Source: Antennarius striatus
Taxonomy: Eukaryota; Chordata; Actinopteri; Lophiiformes; Antennariidae
Direction of reading: 5' to 3'
DNA length: 64,000 bases
NCBI RefSeq assembly: GCF_040054535.1
Contig: NC_090785.1
Coordinates: forward strand, 14,049,501-14,113,500
The position numbers and the translations under genes were made by a program. A model generated the notes under the pieces. That model ran no database searches. It had not been told where the DNA came from and worked only from the letters and a program-made list of their open reading frames with translations. Positions 36,679-49,051 of this stretch are shown here, piece after piece (within the stretch, counting starts at the first letter, position 1; each line of letters begins with the position of its first letter).

Positions 36679-39028
36679 GCTGCTCTGAGGAGGGCACTGT
36701 CAAAGATCGTTCCGGTATCTAGATGGCTGAATTACTGCTCAAGGTACAGGCACACTGTCACAGGCACACGTCCTCCTTTGTACTCTTGTCTGCTTCTAGC
36801 AGTGTTGCACAAAAACATTTACCAGTTACCGAGCTTTACCTTTGTCTGCCTGTGGAGTTATATTAACTAGTGCTTGAAGAGCATTTATATTTTAATTGAA
36901 ATAATTACAAGTTTAATATCAAGTGAAAGAGAAAATTACCAAATAGAACACCCCAACCTATGATTCAGCGACACAGAGCTGATCTTGTAATTGCTTTCTC
37001 CGGATTTCAGATAGACCTTTAATACAGCAGCACAATTTTATTGTTATGAGATCTGGGGAGCAATACGTTTACTGGATACAGTGTGAATTAGTGGTCCCAG
37101 TGCGGGGGAACTCCCATCCTCCGTACGGTGACCAATATGATTGGAGGTACGAGGTAGTTAGATGATGAAATAAAACTTGTCTTTAATGTGGAGCAGGGAG
37201 GGTGCTTCGGTTTTGCAGCTCTGGCTTTAGGCTTTGGGTACGAGCTGCTCCTGTTATTACTGTTTTAGCTATTGACTGTAATACTGTATCTGTTTCCGCT
37301 GCCCTGCTAAGTAGCTGGAAGTGTCGGATGTACAAGTTAGATATTTTCAGGTCCTTTTCATTTCATGCTCATGGTCCTGATTACTAAGGAAAGCTCAGTG
37401 TTATTTAAAGTTAATGAAATCCTATTGCTTTACTGTTGTTGATCAACTGCGTTATTTTTTATGGCAAAGTCAGGTCCATCCACTGCTGATGTATTATTTA
37501 GAGCTGCGTCATTTACATGAGGCTTCTGTGTTTGATCAAGGGCTGATTTAAGTTAGTGGAAGCTACATTTGCTAGAATTAACAGCCATCAAGTATTATAC
37601 TGAATGTGCATTATGCATCACCGTGTTCATACAAATGAGTATTCTGACAGCTTAATACTGTTTGTTTTCAGCTGGATGATACTTTATTTTATGTCATTTA
37701 TTTAAATACAGACTCACTTTCATCTGATTTTGTTGCATTACTGTTTTGCTGCCGTCAGCTAATGAACTTTTTGTGTTGAGTATTGACACAGATGATGGAT
37801 GATAAACTATTACTGTGAACAGAAAAGGGCATTTTGAGAAAATCAACCTGGTAATTGAATTTAATTGAATGGGGTCTATTTGTCTGTCAGTCCATATTTT
37901 CAGAATTGAAATGGGGTGTTTTATCCTGGTTTTTTCACTTTTGTCCTGTTTAAATGATGAAGCCTACCACAGTGTTTACAGGAATCTGAGAACAAGAGGG
38001 TACTTTATAGCTGGCAGTGTGAACAAACTGTAAATGGGTCTGTGTTCTATTTTATTTCACTGCAACCATCAGCAAATTTTTTTCATCTTTGTGATATTTA
38101 TGAATGTAAATTTTTTTTTTGGGCTGTTCATGTTAATTGCTTGTGTAATTTGCAAAGGGCATTAATTTTATAATGTGCAAAACAACTGCACATCCGTTTC
38201 ACCTTCAGTGTTAACCAATGAGTGTGATTCAAGATGTGTGAAAGTCTGACTGGTCACCTCAATGGTGAGTTGATCGAATGAGAAACCTCATGAATTCCTG
38301 TTTTTGCACTACAGAGGATAAGACTGGATATGCCAACTTGCTGGCAAAATGGTGTTTTCTTTCCAGTGCTTGGCTACAAATAAAACACGCAACATAATAA
38401 ATGCTGCCATGTCTGTGAGTTTTGTTCTAATGCCATGAAATTCCATAAAAGCATGTGGCAGGTGAAGTCAGTTGGACAACTTTCAAGCTTTAAACTATTT
38501 TTAAAAGATCAGACAGTAATCTGTATTTAACCATTTCCCCCAGATGTAAAAGTACTTCAACATTAGTAGTGTTGAAAATAAGGAGCAAAGCGAGGGTCAT
38601 TTGTTTTTAAATTTGACCACAGAAAACCTTGAATGTTCTTGGATAACAGTTACGTAGGAGCCCAAGAAACAGTAGATGTTTATTTCCCCTTCACTTAATT
38701 ATGCCACCATTTATTGTGAAATCACATCTGCAAGACAAAAAAAAGATTCACATCTGCTTATAAAACCAGATGATTTTAAATGTATGAATTACAGATGGTA
38801 TAGATTCTGTAGACATTGGTCAAATGCAGAATATTATAGAAAAAAAAAAAAGCTCCCAACTGCATTTGTATCATTTTGCAACTCCAGCTATGATACGATA
38901 CCCTATGTTTTAACAAATACATCAAAAGAATGAGGGGAATAAATTCCACAAATATAACAAAATGCCAATGAATTGAATGCCTCTTGGTTTTGATCATTTT
39001 TGCTGAGCAGCTGAACCCTGATGGACAG
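36679..39028. other. Intergenic sequence between rab9b and plp1
   Basis: AT-rich sequence with no supported exon. A minus-strand AATAAA (plus-strand tttatt at 38679-38684) lies about 345 bases beyond the alternative plp1 terminal exon and could serve it. The overlapping short frames around 38676-39111 lack support. Confidence 0.5.
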
Positions 39029-39202
39029 CTAGCGGGGCTGGAGGGTCTCAGATGAGGTTGGAGGGTATGGAGAGCAGAGAGTTCCTCCTCTGTCTCTTTG
39101 CAGCCTCCCATACAGGTCGTAGCCTCTGCTCTCCTCTTTTGCCTTGTGCTTCATCCTCCTCAGAAACACCTGATTCACAGCCAAGTTCAGCGAGCAGTGC
39201 AC
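39029..39202 (-). CDS. Probable alternative 3' terminal exon, M6-like tail, of plp1
   Basis: An open 174-nt stretch (57 codons plus TAG) begins directly after a strong minus-strand acceptor (pyrimidine-rich, ending TTGTGTCCACAG) and reads in phase 0. Phase 0 is what plp1 exon 6 (40999-41064) requires. The start, VHCSLNLAVNQVFLRRMK, followed by AKEESRGYDLYGRL resembles the shape of the GPM6A/GPM6B C-terminus (VHYLMVLSANWAYVKD, then KSKEEQELHDI). It may replace the PLP-type last exon in some transcripts. The alternative is the last exon of an unrecognised gene. No transcript evidence is available here. Confidence 0.45.
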   Translation of the reverse strand: MHCSLNLAVNQVFLRRMKHKAKEESRGYDLYGRLQRDRGGTLCSPYPPTSSETLQPR

Positions 39203-39897
39203 CTGTGGACACAAGGGGAGAGAATACCAAACACCTTACGAAATCCCTCGGCCCTGAGAGGAGGCAGGGAGCCAACAGTGAAGTCAGTTAAATGCTATGA
39301 CACGACAACAGACACAAAAAAACAAAAAAGCCCACGCCATTTCAAGGTCACGCTGCAAAAAATGTTTTCAAGAATATTCTCTTTATTATCAAATCTTACC
39401 AACAAACAAATTGTCAAACAGCCTGTGGATACTGGACAAATTCATCACTCACAGCTGGGTAAAGCTTCAACCAAAGAAATAATCTAATCAACACATTGTG
39501 AAAGGTTTAGTTAGTAATACTAAAAGTGTAACATTGGTAGTAAATTCAGCTACAGTAAGTAAAAATGTGTTATACAATAACTACGACAAAATTCCTATAG
39601 AATTAAACACAATTCCGATCAGTCTCTGGAGACATACCTCAGTCACACAAGGAGCAGAAGAACTTCTACCTCGATAATGTGTCGTATAAAGCCAAACGAA
39701 GTGAGGTCATTTACTACCTGCTGCTTTTTTTTTTTCAATCTCAGAGCCATGAGAAACAATTTTAGACCTTTCTAGATAAAAAAAAAAGCCATTGTCAAAA
39801 AAACAAAAATATTCAAAATCATCTAACATTCCTTTACTCAAAAAATTAGAGTCCTAAGTCATCATCTCCATTATTGATGGAGGTGGAGGTCATGGAG

Positions 39898-39918
39898 CAG
39901 TGTGTGTGTGTGTGTGTT
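39898..39918. repeat. Short (GT)n microsatellite
   Basis: A GT run of about 20 bases in the region downstream of plp1. The minus-strand open frames around it (39871-40186) end in HTHTHT and have no recognisable domain. Confidence 0.85.
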
Positions 39919-40595
39919 CTCCCAGAAGAGCTGCATTGATGCTGCAGAGGTCTCTTTGTCCAGAGGATGCCCCCCCAACCCCACCATACATAAAATGACC
40001 CCTCCACAGACTGAGCACAGGTGCCCCCCTACAACTGGCTCCTGATTGGCTGCTTTTGAAAATGAGCATGACTCCATTGTGGAGGCGTTTCACTAGCCCG
40101 TGAGAAAAGTCCCGAGGGTCAGCATGAGACTGCAAATGTGTGCTTGTCTGTCCCCATGGCAACCAGTTGTAGGGGATGGTAACCATGGTAATCTATAATC
40201 CCTGTTCTCCTGAACAGTTGCATTCTAGTTGCATACGTGTGGATGGATGGTTATTTTGAAGATATGTTAATTATTAATGATGTATCATTTTAGGAGGGAG
40301 GCAGAAATTAATTTTAGTCACTACCTTCAGAAAAAAAAAATCATGTAAAAATGCTTTATAATGACATGAAAATAAGTATAACGAAATGCAGCAGATTTCA
40401 CTCACATCATGCGTGCACACACACACACACACACGCACACACACCTATGTCGTTATGGAAAACACATTTTTTCAACAAGTAAAAAATATCAAGACATTTT
40501 AAAGAGTCCATGACCACTGGTGGTTCTGTTCAGATGACGTGGAAGATAAACTCCATCCCCGTGTTGTTGATGAAGCAGTGACAGGACAGGTAAGC

Positions 40596-43500
40596 CTAAC
40601 AACGTGCACCTATGCCCTTTCGCCCCAGATACCGCAGAACTGCAAAGTTGTAGGTGGTTGAAACGGTATATGTCAGCTATGAAAGCACAAACAGAAACAG
40701 GAAGTGTCAGAACAGAAAGAAAAATAAAACAGGTCATTTTCTCACTTTCAAAATCAATCAGCTGCTAGTGGCATTAATTTTAGAGTTCCTGACTGGAAAA
40801 CCAGCAGACATTACAGCGTTATTCTGGTGCTATGTCAGCAGAGAAGGAGGAACAGAGACTGATAGTACGGAGGTCATTGCTCTTGGGAGGCCTGAGATGC
40901 CTTCCCACCTACACTTGCAGCGTCACGGAGTCACATGCACCACAACACTATTGTACCCCGCTGTGAAGGCGTAGCCCAGATGACCCAAGATCACTCACCA
41001 GAGACAAGAGAGTGATTCCAGCCCCAGCAAAGGCAGCAATGTAGAGGTCATAGGTCATCCGGTACTAACGGGAGGAATTTTTGATTAAGGGTGGTAATAT
41101 ATTGTTTTCATTTCATATCATGGAACACTACAGTGCTACTACTACTACTATTACTACTTATATAGTACAGCATTACTGCAGGGCATGAGTTCTTTTCTCA
41201 TTCTCACCTCTCTGGTCTTACAGACAGTGGACAAAGTCATACCACAAGCTTTACCCGGCACCGTGTTCCGTGGCAGGAGACCTGTCAACATCACATTTCA
41301 CAATTCAGTTCAATCTATCAAAGAAGAGACAACTAAGAAAAGGATCAATATTCTGTATTTACGTTGTCCACCATTCACATGAAACACCTCAATTTAAATC
41401 TCAGTTTCTTTTCAGTATTTTGTGATTTTCTAGCCAAAATAGCCTGCTATTTATTACTTAAGTTGTCAGTCAGTCAGTCATCTTCAGATTACCACCGCTG
41501 TATCTGCCGCAGCGGGTCATGGGGAGCGGGAGCCTATCCCGGCGGCATAGGGCGTGAGGCAGGGGACACTCCGGGCACGACGCCAGTGCACCGCGGAGCC
41601 ACACACAAAGACATACAACCATGCACACACACACACTCATTCCTACGGGAAATAGAATTGGAAGTAACTCAGAAATACAAATCTCATGTTATTTTTTAAG
41701 ATGATGTCGCCAAATTCAGTCCAACAACAGAGAAACAAAGTGAGGTCACTTACTACCATCTAACATTCTGGCCAAACCAGATGTACGTAAGTACAAACAT
41801 TTCTTTGCCTCAGAATAAACTTTAATACCTGAGTGTTCGTCATCCAGTTTTGTGACGTTCCCAGCTGTATTTAATCCTAATTGTTACCAGATGTTATATA
41901 GGTGAATTTAAATCTGAAAAACATGCTACTATTTCTATTGTCAGAATTTAGCATTTAGCATCCGTAGCTGAATGCTACAGCATAAGTTTTAATATGTGAA
42001 CTTACACTCTAGCATGTTTGGACATACAGCTCAAGAAATATTACATGTTTGAACCATTCTCTATCATACAGGATTGGGCAATATCAAGATTACTGCTTAC
42101 TTAATCAATATCGTCGACGATACCTGTACATAAATTACATGGACATCTCTACAAGAGCTACCATAAAACAGTTAGATCTGGATGCCAACATTCCAAATCT
42201 GACGATCCAGAATGTTTTTTAGTGTTGATATAACTGCTAACTCAATCAAATGTTGAATTTGACCTTAAAAAAATCAAAGTTTGACTGAAGCAAACCACAA
42301 ATCAAACAATCTAGTTTCTCTTGAGGAACTACCAAACTAATAATGACAACCATGTGATGGAAAACTCTAGGGGTCATGAATCCTAACTACTGATATGCTG
42401 TTGGCATCAGGTGCTGGTTGATGGAAATGATCTCAACAGAAATACACCTTTTTCTTGAGTAAAATCAAAAGATAGAATAGTGGCCTCCAAAAACATTTTG
42501 TGACTCACACTCATCCAAACGCAGTAAAAACAAAATACACTCAACAGTATTAACAACTTCTAACACTGATATCATCAAAATAACCTTAATTCATTCAGGT
42601 AGATGTAGAAGAATCATTTAGAGGAAGTGTTACTGTCTTCTATCTCCATCAGAAGGTAATTTAGACATTCACGTTTACACCACGGCTACCATTAATAGAT
42701 GTCTTGTTACCAAATTGCCTGGCGTCCACACAGAGCTGGTTGATGCTGGTGGGGGTCTCCGTCAGAACATCGATGGTTTGGCATGTGGCATCCATGTTGT
42801 AGAAGAAGTAGACAGGCAGTGCCGAGAAGGCAAACACCAACATCCACAGAGCAGCTAGTAAATATGTCATCACTATAAACTGAAAACGGAGCAAGCAGAA
42901 GAAACATTAGAGTGCATAATCATAATGAACCCATGCAGATAAGTAATCTAAGAGAGTGCTTTTATGAGCAGTGACTCACTTAGTGACCACAATTCCTTTC
43001 TTCTAATAAGCTTAACTCACTTTCTGTCCTCCTACACGTCTTCAAACAGCCATCGTCTTTTCCCCCACTGCTCAGACACTCACTGTATGCTTATCTTTGC
43101 ATGTACCCAAAGGTTTTTAACAGCTTTAAGATTTTCGGCTCAGCACCCACCAGGGAGTGATACGTCTATTAATCCCATGCAATCTCTCAATCCCCTTTAC
43201 TCTTCCCGCTCTGGGCCTTCCTACCGAGGAGCTGAGGCAGCGGCCGCACATGGTGCTCCTGAACTCTCCAAAGGTCTGCTTGGCGGCGCTTGTGGTGTAG
43301 AAGCCCTCAGCCAACAGTATGATGCAGTAGAGGAAGAAAAACGAGGCCAAACCATAGATGAAATACTGGAAATACTCAATGCTGATAAGAAAGCAGAAAT
43401 GAAAAAAAAAGTCAAGGTTATGAACAGCACACGCCGTGAGAATAGAGGACTGAAACAACGTGACGGAAGTTTGCCACTCACATGTAGACGAGGGTGTCGT

Positions 43501-46270
43501 AGTCCTTTTGGTTGCGGGCGAAGTAAGTCTCGATGAGTCTCTCCGTCTCGGTGAGTGCTTGGTGTCCACAACCACAGAAGAGGGCGATGCCGGAGAAACA
43601 CAGCAGTGTGGCGGCCAGGGAGCAGTAGGGCACCCGACCCAAGCAACGCATACAGCAGTCATAGCAACCTGCCGATCAAGACGCAGCACCGGGAACGTCA
43701 AGGCAGCAAACCATCAAGCAACATTAGAGACGTCTCCTTTAAGTTTAAACGACCTGTAAAAGTGTCACTTAAAACCAAATTATAGGTAAACATTCGCTGA
43801 TTTAACTCTGGTGGTAATTATGCCCCTCATTTTCTTTTATTTTCTCTTGCTCTGATAATTGCCATCATCATGAAATATAAATGTACTTTCTGTATTGATC
43901 TAGCCATTAGTTGTTTTTTTATTGCATAAAAGATCAAATGTCTACCGTGACATCTTTTATGTCCCTGTCTTTCAGTCCCTATTCTCCCAATCTCTCACTC
44001 TGTTTTCATCTGTCATCCTCTCCCCCCAACTAGTCCAATCAGTTAGTCCATTATTCCAAAACCAACAAATTTCAGTTTTGTATGTGTGAAACTCCTAAAA
44101 ACAGCTCATTATTAAAGTGCAGCTTAAAAAGTACAAGATTAGCTAATATTATAAGCTGACTGATGATAATTATTTTCTGTGAACATGACTCAATACTAAG
44201 AATTAAGGTTCTAAGAGGAAATGTTGATAGAGGAATTCACTTGACACTATTTTTATGGTGAGTATGCATTAGAATATAATTACCGTGAGGGAAAAAAATT
44301 AGAGTATTTTGAGTTATGGGAACTCTTTTTAGTTTTCTTTTTTTTTACATGACATGTCAGTCAGATCTCCTTGTATTAGAAAGCCTGCACACATTCAAAT
44401 TAAATTTGCGTACCAAGAGAGCACTTCCATAAATTTAAAAGTTTGACAACAACCTTTCATAAATATATTTTCTCATGGACCTTGGATCTCACAATGGATC
44501 CCGCTACAGCTACTTAACCTTGTTCCCTGTGCATTCTCCTTGAAGGCCATGTGTTGCTTGACTAGATGCCAAGGGCCAAGGGCATGGGGACGTCTTCTCT
44601 GACCCCAACTAGCACCCTGACTCCATTCATCAGCAAGCATGGGGAGTGTGTGAGAAAAAGGCGAGGATGGAGAGGAGAGATAAAGTGAAAGAGAGAGAGA
44701 GGATGCTTTTGTGACTGCAGAGACAACGGCCTTTGTCCCACAGCATCATGGTGGGACAAGGGCCACCAATGTCACCAATGTCAAGCAAACAAAGAGCAGA
44801 GGCTCCTCTATGCACAGATGCAAACATGCACTCATAGACTTCCTTCTGAGGAGACACGGGAACGAGAGAAGATAGCAGAGAGCTGCCTGTGCTGGAAGAG
44901 GACGGTGAAGCAAACCCAGAAACAATCAGTGTAACTGTGCTTCATAACGTCTATGCATGGGTGCCTCCAGACACACAGTAGATGCAGACAGACTGTGGTT
45001 GGTACCATTAGCGTGAACACAAATGAGGAGGGGCAAAGAGACTGCTGAGTAATCAAACACATCATCATAACCGATTTGTGTGTAGGTGTGTCTGGGCATG
45101 CATACTAATGTGTGGGGCAATGTGCACCAAATCAAATAAGAATATTAATATTAGAAATCACCAAGATGATCTACAGCTAGTTTTTCTTTCTTAATATTAC
45201 AGATACCAGAGATTTCTGATGAACAATCATCCATAATGTGGATAAAATGATAAATATCAAAACACCCAAAGCATGTAAACATTTTGGGAGAAATCCCATT
45301 TTTTCTGTATGCAATCAGGAAAATATAGCCCTTACATCAGTAACCGACTCTATTCGCACACCTTTTCATTTTTTCTATAATTGCTTGTTCCTTGTACCAT
45401 AGTTTTTTTGCACCGAGGGTTGTCTTAAAAATCTTGTACACTTGTGTATGATGACTTTAAAGGCATTCTATTCTAAACATTGACATGCAGACTTAGATCA
45501 CACATTTGCGTAAAAAAATTGCAACCTTTATGGCATAAACCTCAATTTTGAAATAACAAATGGTTCCCATGTGGACCACAGACCAGGCCTAAGTCTGGGT
45601 GAAAGTTTTTCCAGTTGGAGGCTCAGATGAGGGTTAAAGGTAGGCTCTCAAAGGAGCTGTTATTATTACTGTTCTGGAAGGGGGAGATAAAACAAGCAAT
45701 TTTTTATCCTTACAGCATCCAAATAAATATATTTCTCGGAGCATTTGGACCTCGCTGGACAAAGTCTGCACGCAAACCTAAAGTTCAAACGTCACCAAGT
45801 CCAACCAGTGTTAGTCCTGCAGCCCTGGGGGACACCTGATGCCAGTTAAGTAATTGATGATCTACAGCCTGGACAGAGAAAACCCCCACAAAGCTTTCAG
45901 TACAAATCTGCTCCCTGTCTACTAGTTGTGGTTCAAATGAAAACACAGACCACGTTCTGGCAAAAACAAATAAAAAAGGCAAAGCTGAGGGCAAGTTCAG
46001 CTCAGTAGAAATTGAGAAAGATTGCGACCGAAAGCAAATGCGACAAGGCTCCTATGAAAGTAGTCCCGCTATCTCAAGCATGAAATAAGTCCCATAATAT
46101 CAGTGGAGCATCAGCCTGACCTCTACACTGACAAAAAAAACTTAATAACTTCTGATGCCCTCTCATAGTCTCATTCTTACTATACAGTCACAGCGAATAA
46201 AATACAGATTTGACAATGTGAAGCAGAATAATATGCTAATATAGATAGATTTCAGTGGCTTCTCACCCAT
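40596..46270 (-). CDS. plp1: Myelin proteolipid protein, DM20 type
   Basis: Minus-strand exons in coding order: 46267-46270, 43482-43668, 43225-43381, 42711-42879, 41208-41281, 40999-41064, 40596-40676. Lengths 187, 157, 169, 74 and 66 equal those of mammalian PLP1 exons 2, 3A, 4, 5 and 6. Total 738 nt, 245 aa (human DM20 242 aa). Exon 1 codes only ATGG, as in mammals. Four membrane segments are visible. Signatures: [77 protein letters not shown]20 compacts myelin membranes in the central nervous system; this is family knowledge. The TYNFAVL ending separates it from GPM6A/B. Which fish paralogue (plp1a or plp1b) it is cannot be settled here. Confidence 0.95.
41462..41650 (-). repeat. SINE-like dispersed fish repeat with (TGAC)n tail
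   Basis: The plus strand starts with gtcagtcagtcagtcatctt, then a diverged ccgctgtatctgccgcagcgg, then gggagcctatcccggcggca and cacacactcattcctacggg. Read on the minus strand it has a simple-repeat 3' tail. The same tail region occurs in forward orientation at 54424-54511. It lies in plp1 intron 4. Confidence 0.75.
43669..46266 (-). other. Intron 1 of plp1
   Basis: A 2.6-kb intron separates the four-base coding part of exon 1 from exon 2. In mammals this intron carries myelin enhancers, so it is a sensible place to look for regulatory sequence. I see no exon or clear repeat in it. The open frames near 44562-45135 are unsupported. Confidence 0.7.
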
Positions 46271-46439
46271 GTCTGAAGGATCCGTTAAATACTTGTTGGA
46301 TTCTGCAGCCGCGCACCGCAGCTGGTCCGCTGATGATATGCGCAACTTGTCCGGCCCCCGTATATCAATCTCAACTCGCTTTCTGTTCCCCCCCACAAAG
46401 AAAGGACAGAGCCGCTGATGACTGCAAGTGAAGAAACAA

Positions 46440-49051
46440 TGCGTCTTTTTCAGCCAACTTCAAGGCGTAGAATAAAGAAGGTCAAGGTTTTTACGCACGC
46501 AGAAATTCCCTTCGTTCGTTGTTTGGCGCGTATTTGAATGGCACGAAAAGAAAGGGAGCAACTTTCATTTACAGGAATCATACGTGTGAATTCCAGGCTG
46601 GGAAATCCAGTGAGGTCTTTTTAGCTGAAGATGCTTATTATATTGTTTTAATGAGCATACTTAACACCTTTGATAGGAATAATGCCTTTCAGATGGAAAG
46701 AAAGATAAAGAATATTTATTTGCATCACTAGAGCCACTTCCCTTGATAAGAAACACATCACTAGTATTTTAATTATGTTGAGTAATTATGTTGAGTTGTT
46801 TTGTCATTTTTTATAATAAAGCAACTTGTGTGTTTCTCAGAAATAATCTACTTTGGGTCAGTGCCAGCTCTTTGGCTCCTGTCATACTGCAGGCAGAAGA
46901 ACCCAAGCCAGATTTAAGCAATATGAACAGAGCAAATCACATGAAATCTGGTCTTTTCAATTCTTTTTTGGCCCACAGATGAAAATTCATGTCTCTTTTC
47001 TGTTTCTGAGCACGCTCAAATCAATATTCTGCCAGAACTGATGGCCAAAATCAAATAAGGAGGATCGCTGCAAAGGCAGCAACAGCAACTTTGAGACATG
47101 AGGTTGCAAAATCTATAGATAAATGAGAAAAATGCCTGATCCAATCCTGTGTTTGTCTTCTTGCCTCCAATCTCAAAAGTTGACTGCTATCATCAGGCTT
47201 ACAAGAGTAATCAATGCTAGGAATGACTCTGTTAACTTTTTAAATTATTTTGATACCAGACGTACTTCTATTGTACATCACCATCCTTATTGTAAGTGTT
47301 TGGTCATGGCTCAGGTGTGTTCTCATTGATATCAGATGTTGGTTATATGCATGATAGACATGAACACTCAAAACAACAAAAGAATCCTCTCACTTTCAGC
47401 AGTGTGAACGCAGCCAGGGTCTGCATAAGATCACAAACCCTATCAAATATTCATCATAAAGTAGATCATATCCAAAGTAAGATGCGGTGTGACCGGCGCA
47501 GAGCAGCAGCAGAGAAGCATGACTGATCTCTGATGACCTAAGTGTAGAGTCAAAGACCATCCTCTGATTCATCCCCACCCTCTGGACAGGGCCAGGAATA
47601 AAGAATCGACTCCCGGCTTCATTTATACACAGTAGATGGCAGGCTTTCTCCTGCCAGGATGATTTAACAGTAGAAGGCACATGGGGGAGTTTTCCTCCAC
47701 AATACTGCTCATTTTTTATATGACAGATTTGTCAAGAAGCATATCCAAACACAGCGCTTTAAAAATGTCCTTTTTGAGCAGCAGTGTGCTTGTCTGAACA
47801 TACAGTTGTAGGGTGTTTTACTGGAATCTTGGCAATCACAAATTAAAGAAGCAGCTTAACATGAGGAATTATTTAATAATTTATGCAAACAAGAAATTAT
47901 CCTAATTTAAAGATTCTTCTTTAATTTTGTTATGGGGTTATTATTTCCTCTCAGCTAATGCAATTAGTCTCACATTACCACCCTTTTAGATTATTTATTT
48001 TGAGCTGTTAGGTGAGAAATCCTCAGAGAAGCGCTGCTCATGTTATACAAGTCTTGTTCTCCATTAGCCAGGTTGTTATACATGGTGTTTTACGGGCTCT
48101 GACTCATGACTTTGCTCCTTTAGTCTAACACGGGTCTATCCTGAAAGGGTAGCTCAATACTTTATGACACTATAACAATAAAACATGCTTTCTTTGGAGA
48201 CTTCTAAAACTTTAGCCTGCCTTCTTTGTGTAATTGTGTGTTCAGATTTGTGACCAGGTTGTACTCTGACTCATAATACTTTATGCATCACTTCATGTAG
48301 TTAAATAATGCAATTGTTCCCCTGCTTACGCATGAATCAGTGGTGCTGCCTTTTGTGAAAAGCTCTGATAGACACTGTAATTTCACAACAACATCTGTCT
48401 CTAGAACAATCATCCTTGAATTACAGTGGTGTACATGAGGTGGTCTGCCTTTGGGTGACATCCAGCGCCACGGGTGAGAAGTGCGATCAGGTAACAGGTG
48501 TGAGGCAGTGACTTGAGACAGTGCTTCTCCCCTATGCCGCCTCTCGAACGTTCACAGCTGTGCTCCGCCTCCCACGGTCATCTCAGAGCATCATCTTGAA
48601 AGACTGTCATAAATATGCTAGACACCCTATCACTCAGAGATGGAAATTTGAGACCCTTAATCAGCTTAACAGACCCCCACTTCCTTCTATGTCTTCCTGC
48701 AGGGGCCATAAAGACGGATCCTTATAAATGACTAACACTGCTGCTTTAGCAATGCTTGTGTGATGACTTCTGTTTACATCAAGCCTATCATTGTAATTAT
48801 ACATTATTTTGATGAAAAAGGAACTAGTCTCTAATTGTCAGAACAAGCATTCTTGGTAACTTACATCGATCTTTATCAGACAATTGTCCAACTTAATTTC
48901 CTCCAGTTTGAGAACATTGTGCATCAGGATAATCCAGCTAGATATAAAACACAAGGAGCTTTTTACAAAATATTCAGAATGTCTTTAATTCCATGGCTGA
49001 TTTCATCCTCGACACAGTGTGAGTGGGGATTACATGCACTGTTTTATTCTA
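46440..49051. other. Intergenic sequence between plp1 and pcdh20
   Basis: No exon or classified repeat seen. The short open frames have no family features. By comparison with human gene locations, a chromosomal rearrangement point probably lies in this interval. Confidence 0.5.

Noticed and set aside
39871-40186. Minus-strand open frames downstream of plp1 ending in HTHTHT
   Set aside because: They cross a microsatellite and have no family resemblance. Probably 3' untranslated or intronic sequence of plp1.
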